From: Syntrophobacterales bacterium
GTDB lineage: Bacteria > Desulfobacterota > Syntrophia > Syntrophales > JAAYKM01
Assembly (NCBI GenBank): GCA_031285215.1
Contig: JAITWQ010000064.1
Location: forward strand, 1-9,482
DNA length: 9,482 bases
Direction: 5' to 3'
The notes under the pieces were generated by a model. That model saw only the letters and a list, made by a program, of their open reading frames with translations, did no database searches and was not told where the DNA came from. Below are positions 1-5,505 of this stretch, one piece after another. The translations under genes were made by a program, and so were the position numbers. Positions within the stretch are counted from its first letter, which is position 1; each line of letters begins with the position of its first letter.

Positions 1-107
1 GTTCCCCTGCTTTGATCAAGAACAATGATGGGGTATTTAATGCCCTTCACACCAACTTTCTGAATATCAATATGGCGATGGTCATTCTGGTTCTGCACAT
101 CAAGCAT
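1..107 (-). CDS. folE2: GTP cyclohydrolase IB (FolE2), N-terminal part
   Basis: FolE2 converts GTP to 7,8-dihydroneopterin triphosphate, the entry to 7-deazaguanine (queuosine) and folate synthesis. It is the metal-dependent enzyme that replaces or backs up FolE. Only the first 35 codons are inside the window; the gene runs off the left edge. The translation begins MLDVQNQNDHR and continues IQKVGVKGIKYPI, which matches the family's conserved N-terminal pattern of D-V-Q..D-R..I, then a K-V-G-V-K-x-[IL]-[RK]-Y-P-I block. The ATG (105-107 on the complement) lies inside the last codons of queD, so the two genes overlap by 8 bases and are probably translationally coupled. A weak purine-rich stretch (GGGACGG) precedes the ATG. 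The family call comes from a short segment, but the motif is distinctive. The downstream catalytic residues cannot be seen. Confidence 0.85.
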   Translation of the reverse strand, partial: MLDVQNQNDHRHIDIQKVGVKGIKYPIIVLDQSRG

Positions 108-480
108 GATCCGTCCCCGTATAGGTCACTTTGGCGCTTTCCGACTCCCATACCGTTACACGGGTGACGCGGATATCGTCTGTCGCCGCCTTTTCTTCTA
201 CAGAGGTGAAGATATAATGGGCGATGTTTTCCGCAGAAGGATTTTTGCCTTGAAAGGCGGGCAGATCGTTCAAATAGAGGTGATCCAACTCCCCAAGGGC
301 CTGATCTGCCCAATTTTTTATGATGCGAAAATCAATGACCAACCCTTCCTTATTCAGGGCGGGAGAGGCTACCGATATTTCCACGATAAAGTTATGGCCG
401 TGGAGTTTTTCACATTTTCCGCCTATTTCCCGCAGGGAATGGGCTGCGGAAAAAGACCGTCTGACCGTTGCTTCGTACAT
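100..480 (-). CDS. queD: 6-carboxy-5,6,7,8-tetrahydropterin synthase (QueD)
   Basis: QueD turns 7,8-dihydroneopterin triphosphate into 6-carboxytetrahydropterin, the second step of preQ0/queuosine synthesis in the cytoplasm. From the chosen start the protein is 126 residues, normal for the family. Zinc ligands are H14 (FSAAHSL) and H27/H29 (HGHN). The catalytic cysteine is C23 in the C-x3-HGH motif. H67 (LDHLYLND) and E112 (WESE) complete the usual active site. The frame stays open for 30 codons upstream, with ATGs at 570 and 504, but those have no ribosome binding site and add unconserved sequence. The ATG at 478-480 gives the family-typical start MYEATVRRSFSAAH and has AAGAGG upstream. The downstream neighbour folE2 overlaps its end and supplies its substrate, which supports the assignment. 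Confidence 0.93.
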   Translation of the reverse strand: MYEATVRRSFSAAHSLREIGGKCEKLHGHNFIVEISVASPALNKEGLVIDFRIIKNWADQALGELDHLYLNDLPAFQGKNPSAENIAHYIFTSVEEKAATDDIRVTRVTVWESESAKVTYTGTDHA

Positions 481-492
481 ATTGTGTTTAAA

Positions 493-498
493 CCTCTT
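493..498 (-). promoter_or_regulatory. Ribosome binding site deciding the queD start
   Basis: AAGAGG on the minus strand, 12 bases before the ATG at 480. The spacing is somewhat long. Neither of the two upstream in-frame ATGs has a comparable sequence, so this favours the 126-residue QueD. Confidence 0.5.
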
Positions 499-531
499 TT
501 TCATGCGGTAAAACTGTATTGCTTTGACGTT

Positions 532-559
532 TCTATAATAGGCGGCAGGAAATTGTAAA
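532..559 (-). promoter_or_regulatory. Possible sigma-70 promoter of queD-folE2
   Basis: On the minus strand, TTTACA (554-559; five of six bases of the -35 consensus) is followed after 16 bases by TATAGA (532-537; a four-of-six -10). Transcription would start near 525, leaving a leader of about 45 bases before the ATG at 480. That also excludes the ATG at 570 as start. The support is consensus matching and position only. Confidence 0.4.
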
Positions 560-607
560 GAAAGAATCACTGTTTCCTACGTCTTTCCGGCAAAAAGCCA
601 TGAAAAT

Positions 608-618
608 GACAGGGACAC
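608..618 (-). promoter_or_regulatory. Possible activator (PilR-like) binding site
   Basis: The minus strand reads GTGTCCCTGTC: two close copies of the (C/G)TGTC motif described for the pilin activator PilR in Pseudomonas. It lies about 120 bases upstream of the sigma-54 -24 element, a usual distance for an enhancer. The motif is short, so chance occurrence is likely enough to keep confidence low. No pilR or pilS gene lies in the window. Confidence 0.25.
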
Positions 619-689
619 GTGAAAATAACGTGAACTTTCCCGGCGAAAAAAGCAGGAGGTAAAAATAACCACCTTGGGATAAATGACTA

Positions 690-702
690 TAAGTATTTGA
701 TT
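690..702 (-). promoter_or_regulatory. Probable IHF binding site upstream of the pilin promoter
   Basis: The minus strand reads AATCAAATACTTA, a complete match to the IHF consensus WATCAANNNNTTR. It sits in an A+T-rich stretch centred about 60 bases before the predicted transcription start, between the possible activator site and the sigma-54 element. That is where a DNA bend would bring the activator to the polymerase. Confidence 0.5.
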
Positions 703-731
703 TTAAAGCGGTAATTTTTTATTTTCCTTTA

Positions 732-746
732 TGGCACGCCTGTTGC
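732..746 (+). promoter_or_regulatory. Sigma-54 (RpoN) -24/-12 promoter of the first pilin gene
   Basis: TGGCACG (732-738), four bases, then TTGC (743-746) followed by TTAT. This is a complete match to TGGCACG-N4-TTGCW, with the invariant GG and GC 12 bases apart. Transcription would start near 758, giving a leader of about 65 bases. RpoN-dependent pilin promoters under PilR control are established in Pseudomonas, Geobacter and others. It implies that this pilin needs an enhancer-binding activator. Confidence 0.88.
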
Positions 747-822
747 TTATAGAGAGGCAAATGAATAAACGGTCACATGAAGTGATCAAAACAAAACCAT
801 AAAAGAAAAAGGAGAAAGAAAA

Positions 823-1263
823 ATGATTCAGGAAATTCAGAAGAAAAAAGGACAGAAAGGTTTTACCCTTATCGAACTCATGATCGTCATCGCCATCATC
901 GGTATTCTGGCCGCGATCGCCATTCCTCAGTTTTTACAGTATCGGCAGGGCAGCATGTTTGCTACCTTGGTCGCGGATGCCAAGAATGCCCATACTGCCG
1001 TTGTTGCCTTTCAAACGGATAATCCAACTACGAACATTCCTGGTATAACTGTTGATAGCACAAACACTGGTCCTGGTAATAACGCTTTGGATCTGAATGT
1101 ATCTCGCGGAAATGAAGTCACGATTACAGGTGGTGCTCCGGGTGGAGCCGCTTCCGGAAATGTGTCGGTTGAGAATGATGCCCTTCCCGCTGGTACAGTG
1201 GTAACTCTTAGCATTAATGGTCAATTCGGCGGCCAAGACCACAAGGGTAATGTTTATCCGTAA
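823..1263 (+). CDS. Type IV major pilin-like protein (first of two tandem copies)
   Basis: This is a structural subunit of a type IV pilus (or type II secretion-like pseudopilus), processed by a prepilin peptidase. The 13-residue positively charged leader ends KGQKG, with cleavage expected before F14. The mature protein (133 residues) starts FTLIELMIVIAIIG with the required Glu at +5, followed by a hydrophobic helix to P22 of the mature numbering. AAGGAG lies 8 bases before the ATG. The mature protein has no cysteine, so the disulfide-bounded D-loop of Pseudomonas/Neisseria pilins is absent. The rest is Gly/Asn/Thr/Val-rich, compatible with a beta-rich globular head, and ends GGQDHKGNVYP. Aromatics F1, F24 and Y27 are placed as in Geobacter PilA, but the head domain is much longer. 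A sigma-54 promoter precedes it and a terminator follows. Confidence 0.9.
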   Translation: MIQEIQKKKGQKGFTLIELMIVIAIIGILAAIAIPQFLQYRQGSMFATLVADAKNAHTAVVAFQTDNPTTNIPGITVDSTNTGPGNNALDLNVSRGNEVTITGGAPGGAASGNVSVENDALPAGTVVTLSINGQFGGQDHKGNVYP

Positions 1264-1283
1264 GCGGTAGCCATTGTTTTCCT

Positions 1284-1319
1284 AAAAAGAGAGGTGGATA
1301 TTTTCACCTCTCTTTTTTT
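1284..1319 (+). terminator. Strong intrinsic terminator after the first pilin gene
   Basis: AGAGAGGTG (1288-1296), an 8-base loop, then CACCTCTCT (1305-1313) forms a perfect 9-bp stem. It is extended by A-T pairs and runs straight into a seven-T tract (1313-1319). It lies 20 bases after the pilin stop codon and would separate the first pilin's message from the second pilin gene. Confidence 0.92.
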
Positions 1320-1375
1320 CTGCCTCTCTTGGCAATAAGCGGTTTTTCAAATATCGCAGGGAAAACTACCACAAC

Positions 1376-1381
1376 AAGGAG
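1376..1381 (+). promoter_or_regulatory. Ribosome binding site deciding the second pilin start
   Basis: AAGGAG, 7 bases before the ATG at 1389. It selects that start over the in-frame upstream ATG at 1329, which would put 20 extra residues before the class III leader. Confidence 0.85.
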
Positions 1382-1388
1382 TAGAAAA

Positions 1389-1805
1389 ATGATCCGGAAA
1401 ATTCAGAAAAAAAGGTGTAAGGGGTTTTCGCTTATTGAACTCATGGTTGTCATTGCCATTATTGGCATCTTGGCCGCCATTGCCATTCCCATGTTTACAC
1501 AGCATCGGCAAAGCAGCATATTTGCCACCTTGGTATCAGACGCTAAGAATGCCCATTCATCTATTGTGTATTGGCAAACACATAATCCAAATACACCCCT
1601 TACAGCTGTTACAGGCATCGTTTTGGGTACGGCAAATCAATATGATATAGCCGTATCGCGGGGGAATTCCATTGATGTTGACGCCAACGGGACGATTACC
1701 GTTACTAATGCGGAGCTGACGGCCGTAAGCGCAGGTACAAACGTGTCTGTTGATATTGATGGTATCGCAAGCGGTCAAAATCATAAGGGTAATCCCTACC
1801 CGTAA
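1389..1805 (+). CDS. Type IV pilin-like protein (second tandem copy)
   Basis: A 138-residue paralogue of the gene before it. The 12-residue leader ends KRCKG, with cleavage before F13. The mature part begins FSLIELMVVIAIIG with Glu at +5 and continues with the same helix and the shared FATLVxDAKNAH segment. The middle keeps a VSRGN motif and the end (GQNHKGNPYP) matches the first copy's GQDHKGNVYP, so the whole fold is shared and the gene arose by tandem duplication. The head sequences between these anchors differ strongly. Mature Y27 of copy one is H here, and the only cysteine is in the leader. No convincing promoter lies in the 69 bases between the terminator and the gene. Expression may come from terminator readthrough or an unrecognised promoter. 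It could be a minor or alternative pilin. Confidence 0.88.
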   Translation: MIRKIQKKRCKGFSLIELMVVIAIIGILAAIAIPMFTQHRQSSIFATLVSDAKNAHSSIVYWQTHNPNTPLTAVTGIVLGTANQYDIAVSRGNSIDVDANGTITVTNAELTAVSAGTNVSVDIDGIASGQNHKGNPYP

Positions 1806-1936
1806 AAATTATGCAAGGCTCAACCTAATTAAGTTTCCGTTTCTTGAATTTTTAGCTCAGGATTAACTGTAAATCTTGTAATCTCTTTCGTTTCTCCTAA
1901 TAATCGCCAGCTTAAGCAAAACTCAAGCCATCTTTC

Positions 1937-1966
1937 TTGACATGTGGGGTTGGTTTGCTATATAGA
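1937..1966 (+). promoter_or_regulatory. Sigma-70-type promoter of the resorcinol/flexirubin-like operon
   Basis: A perfect -35 TTGACA (1937-1942) is followed by TATATA (1959-1964, spacer 16) or the overlapping TATAGA (1961-1966, spacer 18). Transcription would start near 1972, about 54 bases before the first gene. It is the only good promoter seen before the nine-gene run. The rest of 1806-2025 is A+T-rich and shows no terminator or gene. Confidence 0.65.
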
Positions 1967-2014
1967 ACTCCCCTATTACACAATTTAGTGTTATTGATGA
2001 TTGCAAAAGGAATT

Positions 2015-2029
2015 ATGATTCGTCCATGA
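2015..2029 (+). other. Possible four-codon leader ORF overlapping the darA start
   Basis: ATG ATT CGT CCA TGA: its ATG is 4 bases after AAAAGG (2005-2010), and its TGA overlaps the darA ATG (2026) as ATGA. Ribosomes loading here could reinitiate at darA, whose own start has no well-spaced binding site. This is a sequence observation only; chance cannot be excluded. Confidence 0.25.
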
Positions 2030-2907
2030 AGAAAAAAATACTGGCTCTTTATTACAGCCAGACGGGACAGATGAGGGAAATTTTAGACGCTCTTTTCCTG
2101 CCCTTGGCAGACATGCCGGACATCGCCGTCACCTGCCGGGAAATTAAACCGCAGCAAACCTTTCCTTTTCCCTGGACGCGAAATTCCTTTCTTGATGTTT
2201 TTCCCGAATCCGTTCTGGAAATGCCTGTTGAACTTTGCCCCCCTGACATAAACGAAGAAAAACCTGATTTACTGGTACTGGCCTTTCAGCCGTGGTATCT
2301 CTCCCCATCGCTTCCTGTTACGTCTTTTTTGCAGACCCCTCTGGCAGCAAAGCTCTTCGCGGACACAAAGGTGGTTACTGTTATCGGGGCAAGAAACATG
2401 TGGGTGCAGTCGCTGGCCTGTGTAAAAGCGCGTATTGAATCTCTGGGCGGAACGCTGGCGGGTAATATTGTCCTGACCGACCGGGCGCCTAATCTGATAA
2501 GTGTGGTCACCATCGCCTATTGGATGTTTTCGGGAAAGAAAGATCGCCTCTGGGGTATTTTTCCGCTCCCCGGCGTTGCCCCTGACGACATTGAAGGATC
2601 CTCCAGATGGGGTAAGCTCTTGGGCGAGACCTTGACCCAAAATCGCCTGGATGATCTGGGGAAAAACTTAACCGACCTTGGCGCGGCGGAAATCAGCGGT
2701 CCCTTGGCGAGAATGGAGAAGCGCGGCAAAAAGATTTTCCTCTTATGGGCCAAGGCCATGATCAAACATCCCTCAAAAAGAAAATTACTCCTCAACCTGT
2801 TTTTTGTTGAATTAATTGTCGGAATTGTTATTCTCTCTCCTTTGTATTCCTTGGCGAATATGGCGGCAGGTTTTTTTAAGAGAAAACAGAAACAGGTATC
2901 GAGTTGA
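2026..2907 (+). CDS. darA: DarA-like dialkylresorcinol condensing enzyme
   Basis: DarA homologues work with the ketosynthase DarB to join two acyl-derived units into a cyclohexanedione that is aromatised to a 2,5-dialkylresorcinol, a part of flexirubin pigments. The 293-residue length fits the family. Residues 4-15 (KILALYYSQTGQ) form a flavodoxin-like first strand and phosphate-binding loop. Family-like blocks follow: KPQQTFPFPW (41-50), FQPWYLSPSLP (87-97), VVTVIGARNMW (116-126), NIVLTDR (147-153) and GKKDRLWGIFPLPG (170-183). Residues about 254-283 are a hydrophobic segment ending in a basic tail, likely a membrane anchor. The next gene is a DarB-like ketosynthase, which makes the call much firmer. 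The start is the family-typical MKKKILALYYSQTG; its AAAAGG is unusually far away (15 bases). The family is recognised from memory of its sequence pattern, with no database search. Confidence 0.85.
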   Translation: MKKKILALYYSQTGQMREILDALFLPLADMPDIAVTCREIKPQQTFPFPWTRNSFLDVFPESVLEMPVELCPPDINEEKPDLLVLAFQPWYLSPSLPVTSFLQTPLAAKLFADTKVVTVIGARNMWVQSLACVKARIESLGGTLAGNIVLTDRAPNLISVVTIAYWMFSGKKDRLWGIFPLPGVAPDDIEGSSRWGKLLGETLTQNRLDDLGKNLTDLGAAEISGPLARMEKRGKKIFLLWAKAMIKHPSKRKLLLNLFFVELIVGIVILSPLYSLANMAAGFFKRKQKQVSS

Positions 2908-4040
2908 ATCAGGTCTTCATCACCAAACTGGCGGCGTTTCTGCCCAATGAACCTATATCCAATGACGGAATCGAAGATATTCTGGGAATGGTCAATGGTC
3001 AGCCATCCAAACTGAAATCGTTTGTTCTCAAAAGAAACGGAATAAAAACGAGATATTACGCTGTAAACAGGCATGGCGCACTCACCCACTCCAATGCGGA
3101 GTTGACGGCCTGTGCCATCCGTAATTTACAGGATGATTCTTTCTGTCTTGATGACATTGACTTGCTCTGCTGCGGCGCATCCATTCCCGATCAGATTATT
3201 CCTTCACACGCGTCCATGGTCCACGGATGTTTGGGTATCTCTGAACGGGAAATCATTTCCACCTCCGGCGCTTGTTGCTGCGGTATTCAGGCCCTTAAAT
3301 ACGGCATGTTGGCCGTAGGCGGCGGACACGCGCAAAATGCCGTCTGTACGGCCTCAGAAATGGTGTCGCCCCTGATTTTATCCCGTAACTACGAAAGAGA
3401 ATTGGAAAACCTGCAAGCACTGAAAAAGCGGCCTATTATCGCCTTTGAAAAAGATTTTTTACGCTGGATGCTATCCGACGGCGCCGGCGCAGTTTTGCTG
3501 GAAAGAAATCCTAATCGTCATGGTCTTTCCCTGCGCGTTGACTGGATTGATATATTCTCTTTTGCGGGAGAGATTCCCACCTGCATGTATGCCGGCGCTC
3601 AAGTAAACAACCGTCAGGAACTCATCGGCTGGAAAAGTTACCGTCCCGAAGAATGGCTGGAACAATCCATCTTTACCATCAAGCAGGACGTGAAACTCCT
3701 GGCCCAGCATGTTGTTAAAACGGGGGCAAAACAACTGGCCGCATCCCTGAAAAAACGGCAGATAAACCCTCAGGATATTGATTATCTTTTGCCCCACATT
3801 TCCTCTGAATATTTTCGGAAGCCTTTGGCCCGGGAAATGAAAGGTTACGGAATCGACATTCCTCAGGAACGCTGGTTTACCAATCTGTCTTCTGTGGGAA
3901 ATATCGGCAGTGCAGCGCCCTATGTAATGCTGGCGGAACTTTTCCATGGGGGAAAATTAGCGCCCGGCATGAAAATTCTCGTTCTTGTCCCGGAAAGCTC
4001 ACGTTTTACCTATGCTTTTGTAAGCCTTACGGTTTGTTAA
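2904..4040 (+). CDS. darB: DarB-like beta-ketoacyl-ACP synthase III
   Basis: A FabH-fold ketosynthase that in dialkylresorcinol pathways condenses acyl thioesters with DarA as partner. It has 378 residues. The start MNQVFITKLAAFLPN and the blocks NGIKTRYYAV (45-54) and PSHASMVHG (100-108) are typical. The nucleophile is most likely C125 in GACCCG (122-127), by alignment with the x-C-x-G motif. H298 (LPHISSEYF) and N333 (SSVGNIGSA) complete the Cys-His-Asn triad of KAS III enzymes. The start is a TTG whose TTGA overlaps the darA stop by 4 bases, and there is no strong ribosome binding site, so translation is probably coupled to darA. The run of three cysteines at the active site is a curiosity. 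A plain fatty-acid FabH is less likely given the darA partner and the longer length. Confidence 0.88.
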   Translation: MNQVFITKLAAFLPNEPISNDGIEDILGMVNGQPSKLKSFVLKRNGIKTRYYAVNRHGALTHSNAELTACAIRNLQDDSFCLDDIDLLCCGASIPDQIIPSHASMVHGCLGISEREIISTSGACCCGIQALKYGMLAVGGGHAQNAVCTASEMVSPLILSRNYERELENLQALKKRPIIAFEKDFLRWMLSDGAGAVLLERNPNRHGLSLRVDWIDIFSFAGEIPTCMYAGAQVNNRQELIGWKSYRPEEWLEQSIFTIKQDVKLLAQHVVKTGAKQLAASLKKRQINPQDIDYLLPHISSEYFRKPLAREMKGYGIDIPQERWFTNLSSVGNIGSAAPYVMLAELFHGGKLAPGMKILVLVPESSRFTYAFVSLTVC

Positions 4041-4041
4041 G

Positions 4042-4482
4042 ATGAAACAGGATCAAGTTCCCCAAGATGATGAACAGCTTTTCGAGGGCCGCACCCGGGA
4101 AATATGTTATGCCGTTGATGAAAATGGCAACTATGTTCAGGTATTAAGTACGGGCTGGGCGCCGAAAAACGCCGCTCTCCGCCAGACATGGGACGCCATT
4201 AACGAAGAAGCGCAGGAAATATTACGCCAGGTGCAGAAGGAAACAATCAGTCCCCTTGCCTTCTTCATGACCCAAGGCCTCTTCGATATTAAACTCCTTT
4301 CAGACTATACGGGGATTCCCAAAAGGAAAATCAAAACCCATATGACCCCTGAGGTTTTTCGCCGCCTTGATCAGGAAACGTTACAGACTTATGCGGACGC
4401 CTTTAATATTTCCGTGGACGATCTGAAAAGCTGCCGCAGCACAACGGCCTCCTTCGGGAAGGCCGATTCAACAGATAAATGA
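4042..4482 (+). CDS. Unrecognised 146-residue protein with a possible HTH-like C-terminal half
   Basis: No family is recognised with confidence. The protein is soluble and acidic-basic mixed, without a signal peptide or membrane segment. The N-terminal half (about 12-66) contains the block RTREICYAVDENGNYVQV followed by STGWAPKNAALRQTWD, then a charged helix. The C-terminal half (about 70-130) looks all-helical. LLSDYTGIPKRKIKTHMTP and YADAFNISVDDLKS resemble the turn-helix arrangement of Cro/C1-type helix-turn-helix domains. The gene starts 2 bases after the darB stop and lies 21 bases before the BtrH-type gene, without a clear ribosome binding site, so it is an integral operon member. It might be a regulator or a scaffold/partner of DarA-DarB or the acyltransferase. 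The function is unknown. Confidence 0.8.
   Translation: MKQDQVPQDDEQLFEGRTREICYAVDENGNYVQVLSTGWAPKNAALRQTWDAINEEAQEILRQVQKETISPLAFFMTQGLFDIKLLSDYTGIPKRKIKTHMTPEVFRRLDQETLQTYADAFNISVDDLKSCRSTTASFGKADSTDK
4446..4464 (+). other. Stable C(UUCG)G hairpin near the end of the 146-residue gene
   Basis: GGCCTCC-TTCG-GGAAGGCC folds into a 7-bp stem with one bulged A and a very stable UUCG tetraloop. No T-tract follows, so it is not an intrinsic terminator. It could affect message stability between darB and the downstream genes, or be a by-product of coding. Confidence 0.3.
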
Positions 4483-4503
4483 CCCGCCCGACGACAGAGA
4501 CCC

Positions 4504-5361
4504 ATGATCATTCCCTTTAAACACGCTCAGGCGGCTCACTGTGAAAATGGAGCAACGTCCAATATCCTTCGCTATCACGGCATTGACGTGTCAGAGGCCA
4601 TGGTCTTCGGCATAGGTTCCGGCCTTTTTTTTATTTACATGCCCTTCCTCAAGCATAATGGCATCCCCGTCAGTTCTTTTCGCCCTTTACCCGGCATGAT
4701 TTTCAATCGCGCCGCCAAATTGCTGGGCGTGAAAATCTACCGCAAGAAATTCCGCAATAAGGAAGCCTCCATGGAAGCCCTGGAGCAAACTCTCGCTCGT
4801 CATACTCCCGTCTGCCTTCAGGTGGGAGTCTTTCATCTGACTTATTTTCCCCGCCCTTACCGCTTCCATTTTAACGCTCATAACCTTGTCGTCTTTGGCA
4901 AGGAGGAAGGCCGCTATCTTATCAGTGATCCGGTCATGGAACATGTCGAATCACTAAGTCCCGAAGAATTGGTGCGGGTGCGATGGGCGCGGGGTCTGTT
5001 TCAGCCCAAAGGGAAAATGTATTATCCCATAAAAATTCCCCCGCAGATTGATTTACCATCTGCTATCGTCAAAGGAATCCGCAAAAACTGCTGGGAAATG
5101 TTAAGCATTCCCGTTCCCTTCATCGGTATTCGCGGTATTCGTTACCTTGCCCGTGATATACGGAAGTGGCCGCAGAAACTGGGAGAGAAAAAAGGCGCTC
5201 TTTACCTGGGACAGTTCATTCGTATGCAGGAAGAAATAGGAACGGGCGGCGCCGGTTTTCGCTTTATCTACGCGGCTTTTTTGCAGGAAGCAGGACGTAT
5301 TCTTAATAATGACCGCTTATTGGCTCTGTCCCACGACATGACGCTCTGCGGCGACCGCTAG
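4504..5361 (+). CDS. BtrH N-terminal-domain protein, putative ACP-dependent acyltransferase, interrupted by an amber codon
   Basis: BtrH of butirosin synthesis moves an acyl group from an acyl carrier protein to an amine acceptor; relatives have a cysteine-protease-like fold. The N-terminal domain is clear: AAHCENGATSN with candidate nucleophile C13, GIGSGLFF (36-43), FNAHNLVVFG with H126, and the YLISDPV block with D142. Residues from about 185 form the helical C-terminal region seen in BtrH/DUF4872-type proteins. The frame stops at a TAG (5359-5361) after 285 codons, but the same frame continues with family-like helical sequence to 5505 and then overlaps the next gene. The protein is therefore probably truncated by about 48 residues. 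The catalytic domain is intact. In this cluster it may join the resorcinol to an ACP-bound polyene/acyl chain. Joining ACP acyl chains is an inference. Confidence 0.82.
   Translation: MIIPFKHAQAAHCENGATSNILRYHGIDVSEAMVFGIGSGLFFIYMPFLKHNGIPVSSFRPLPGMIFNRAAKLLGVKIYRKKFRNKEASMEALEQTLARHTPVCLQVGVFHLTYFPRPYRFHFNAHNLVVFGKEEGRYLISDPVMEHVESLSPEELVRVRWARGLFQPKGKMYYPIKIPPQIDLPSAIVKGIRKNCWEMLSIPVPFIGIRGIRYLARDIRKWPQKLGEKKGALYLGQFIRMQEEIGTGGAGFRFIYAAFLQEAGRILNNDRLLALSHDMTLCGDR
5359..5361 (+). other. In-frame amber codon in the BtrH-type gene
   Basis: The context reads GAC CGC TAG CGT GAA TTT, with the frame intact on both sides. A single G-to-A change from TGG (Trp) would explain it, giving DRWREFA, which suits a helix in this family. 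TAG is also used as an apparently normal stop by the permease gene at 7529, so a general reassignment of TAG is not indicated. Confidence 0.85.
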
Positions 5362-5505
5362 CGTGAATTTGCCGTCATGGCGGCGCGGATTATGAAAAAT
5401 CGCCAGGATGAAAACGAGTCCTATCAGGAATTATCGGATATTCTTTATGAAATTGCGGAGCGGGAAAAAACTATCTTTACCGAGTTGAGAAAAGCTGTCT
5501 CATGA
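5362..5505 (+). pseudogene. Severed C-terminal end of the BtrH-type protein
   Basis: Forty-seven codons directly in frame after the amber codon, starting REFAVMAARIMKNR and containing YQELSDILYEIAERE and ending ELRKAVS before TGA (5503-5505). It reads as two amphipathic helices, the kind of C-terminus found on full-length relatives. The TGA overlaps the ATG of the ABC ATPase gene (ATGA at 5502-5505), the same junction type as elsewhere in the operon. It has no plausible start of its own. If the amber codon stops translation, this part is lost and coupling to the ATPase gene is broken. Confidence 0.75.

Larger units (their letters stand above)
481..822. other. Divergent intergenic control region between queD and the first pilin gene
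   Basis: A 342-base gap with no gene. The queD side holds a possible sigma-70 promoter (532-559). The pilin side holds a paired GTGTC/CTGTC motif (608-618, minus strand), a perfect IHF-consensus site (690-702) and a sigma-54 promoter (732-746), ending with a purine-rich ribosome binding site (AAGGAG, 809-814). The stretch from about 655 to 731 is strongly A+T-rich, as expected around a bend site. No RNA gene or terminator is visible in it. Confidence 0.7.

Noticed and set aside
106..558. Open frame of about 150 codons on the plus strand, opposite queD
   Set aside because: It lies antisense to a gene with an intact active site and shows no family-like motif or ribosome binding site.
772..786. 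Small hairpin (TCAC/GTGA) in the leader of the first pilin
   Set aside because: Only four base pairs with no supporting feature; not a credible riboswitch or regulatory element.
1330..1346. Possible second sigma-54 promoter before the second pilin (TGGCA at 1330)
   Set aside because: The -12 position reads GGTT instead of TTGC, so only the -24 half matches.
1329..1388. Longer start for the second pilin
   Set aside because: It adds 20 residues before the class III leader, which must be short and near the N-terminus; AAGGAG points to 1389.
1806..2025. Search for a terminator after the second pilin
   Set aside because: No inverted repeat followed by a T-tract was found; short palindromes such as GCTTAAGC are too small.
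2517..3089. Open frame of 190 codons on the minus strand across the darA-darB junction
   Set aside because: It is antisense to two well-supported genes, has no recognisable domain and no start signals.
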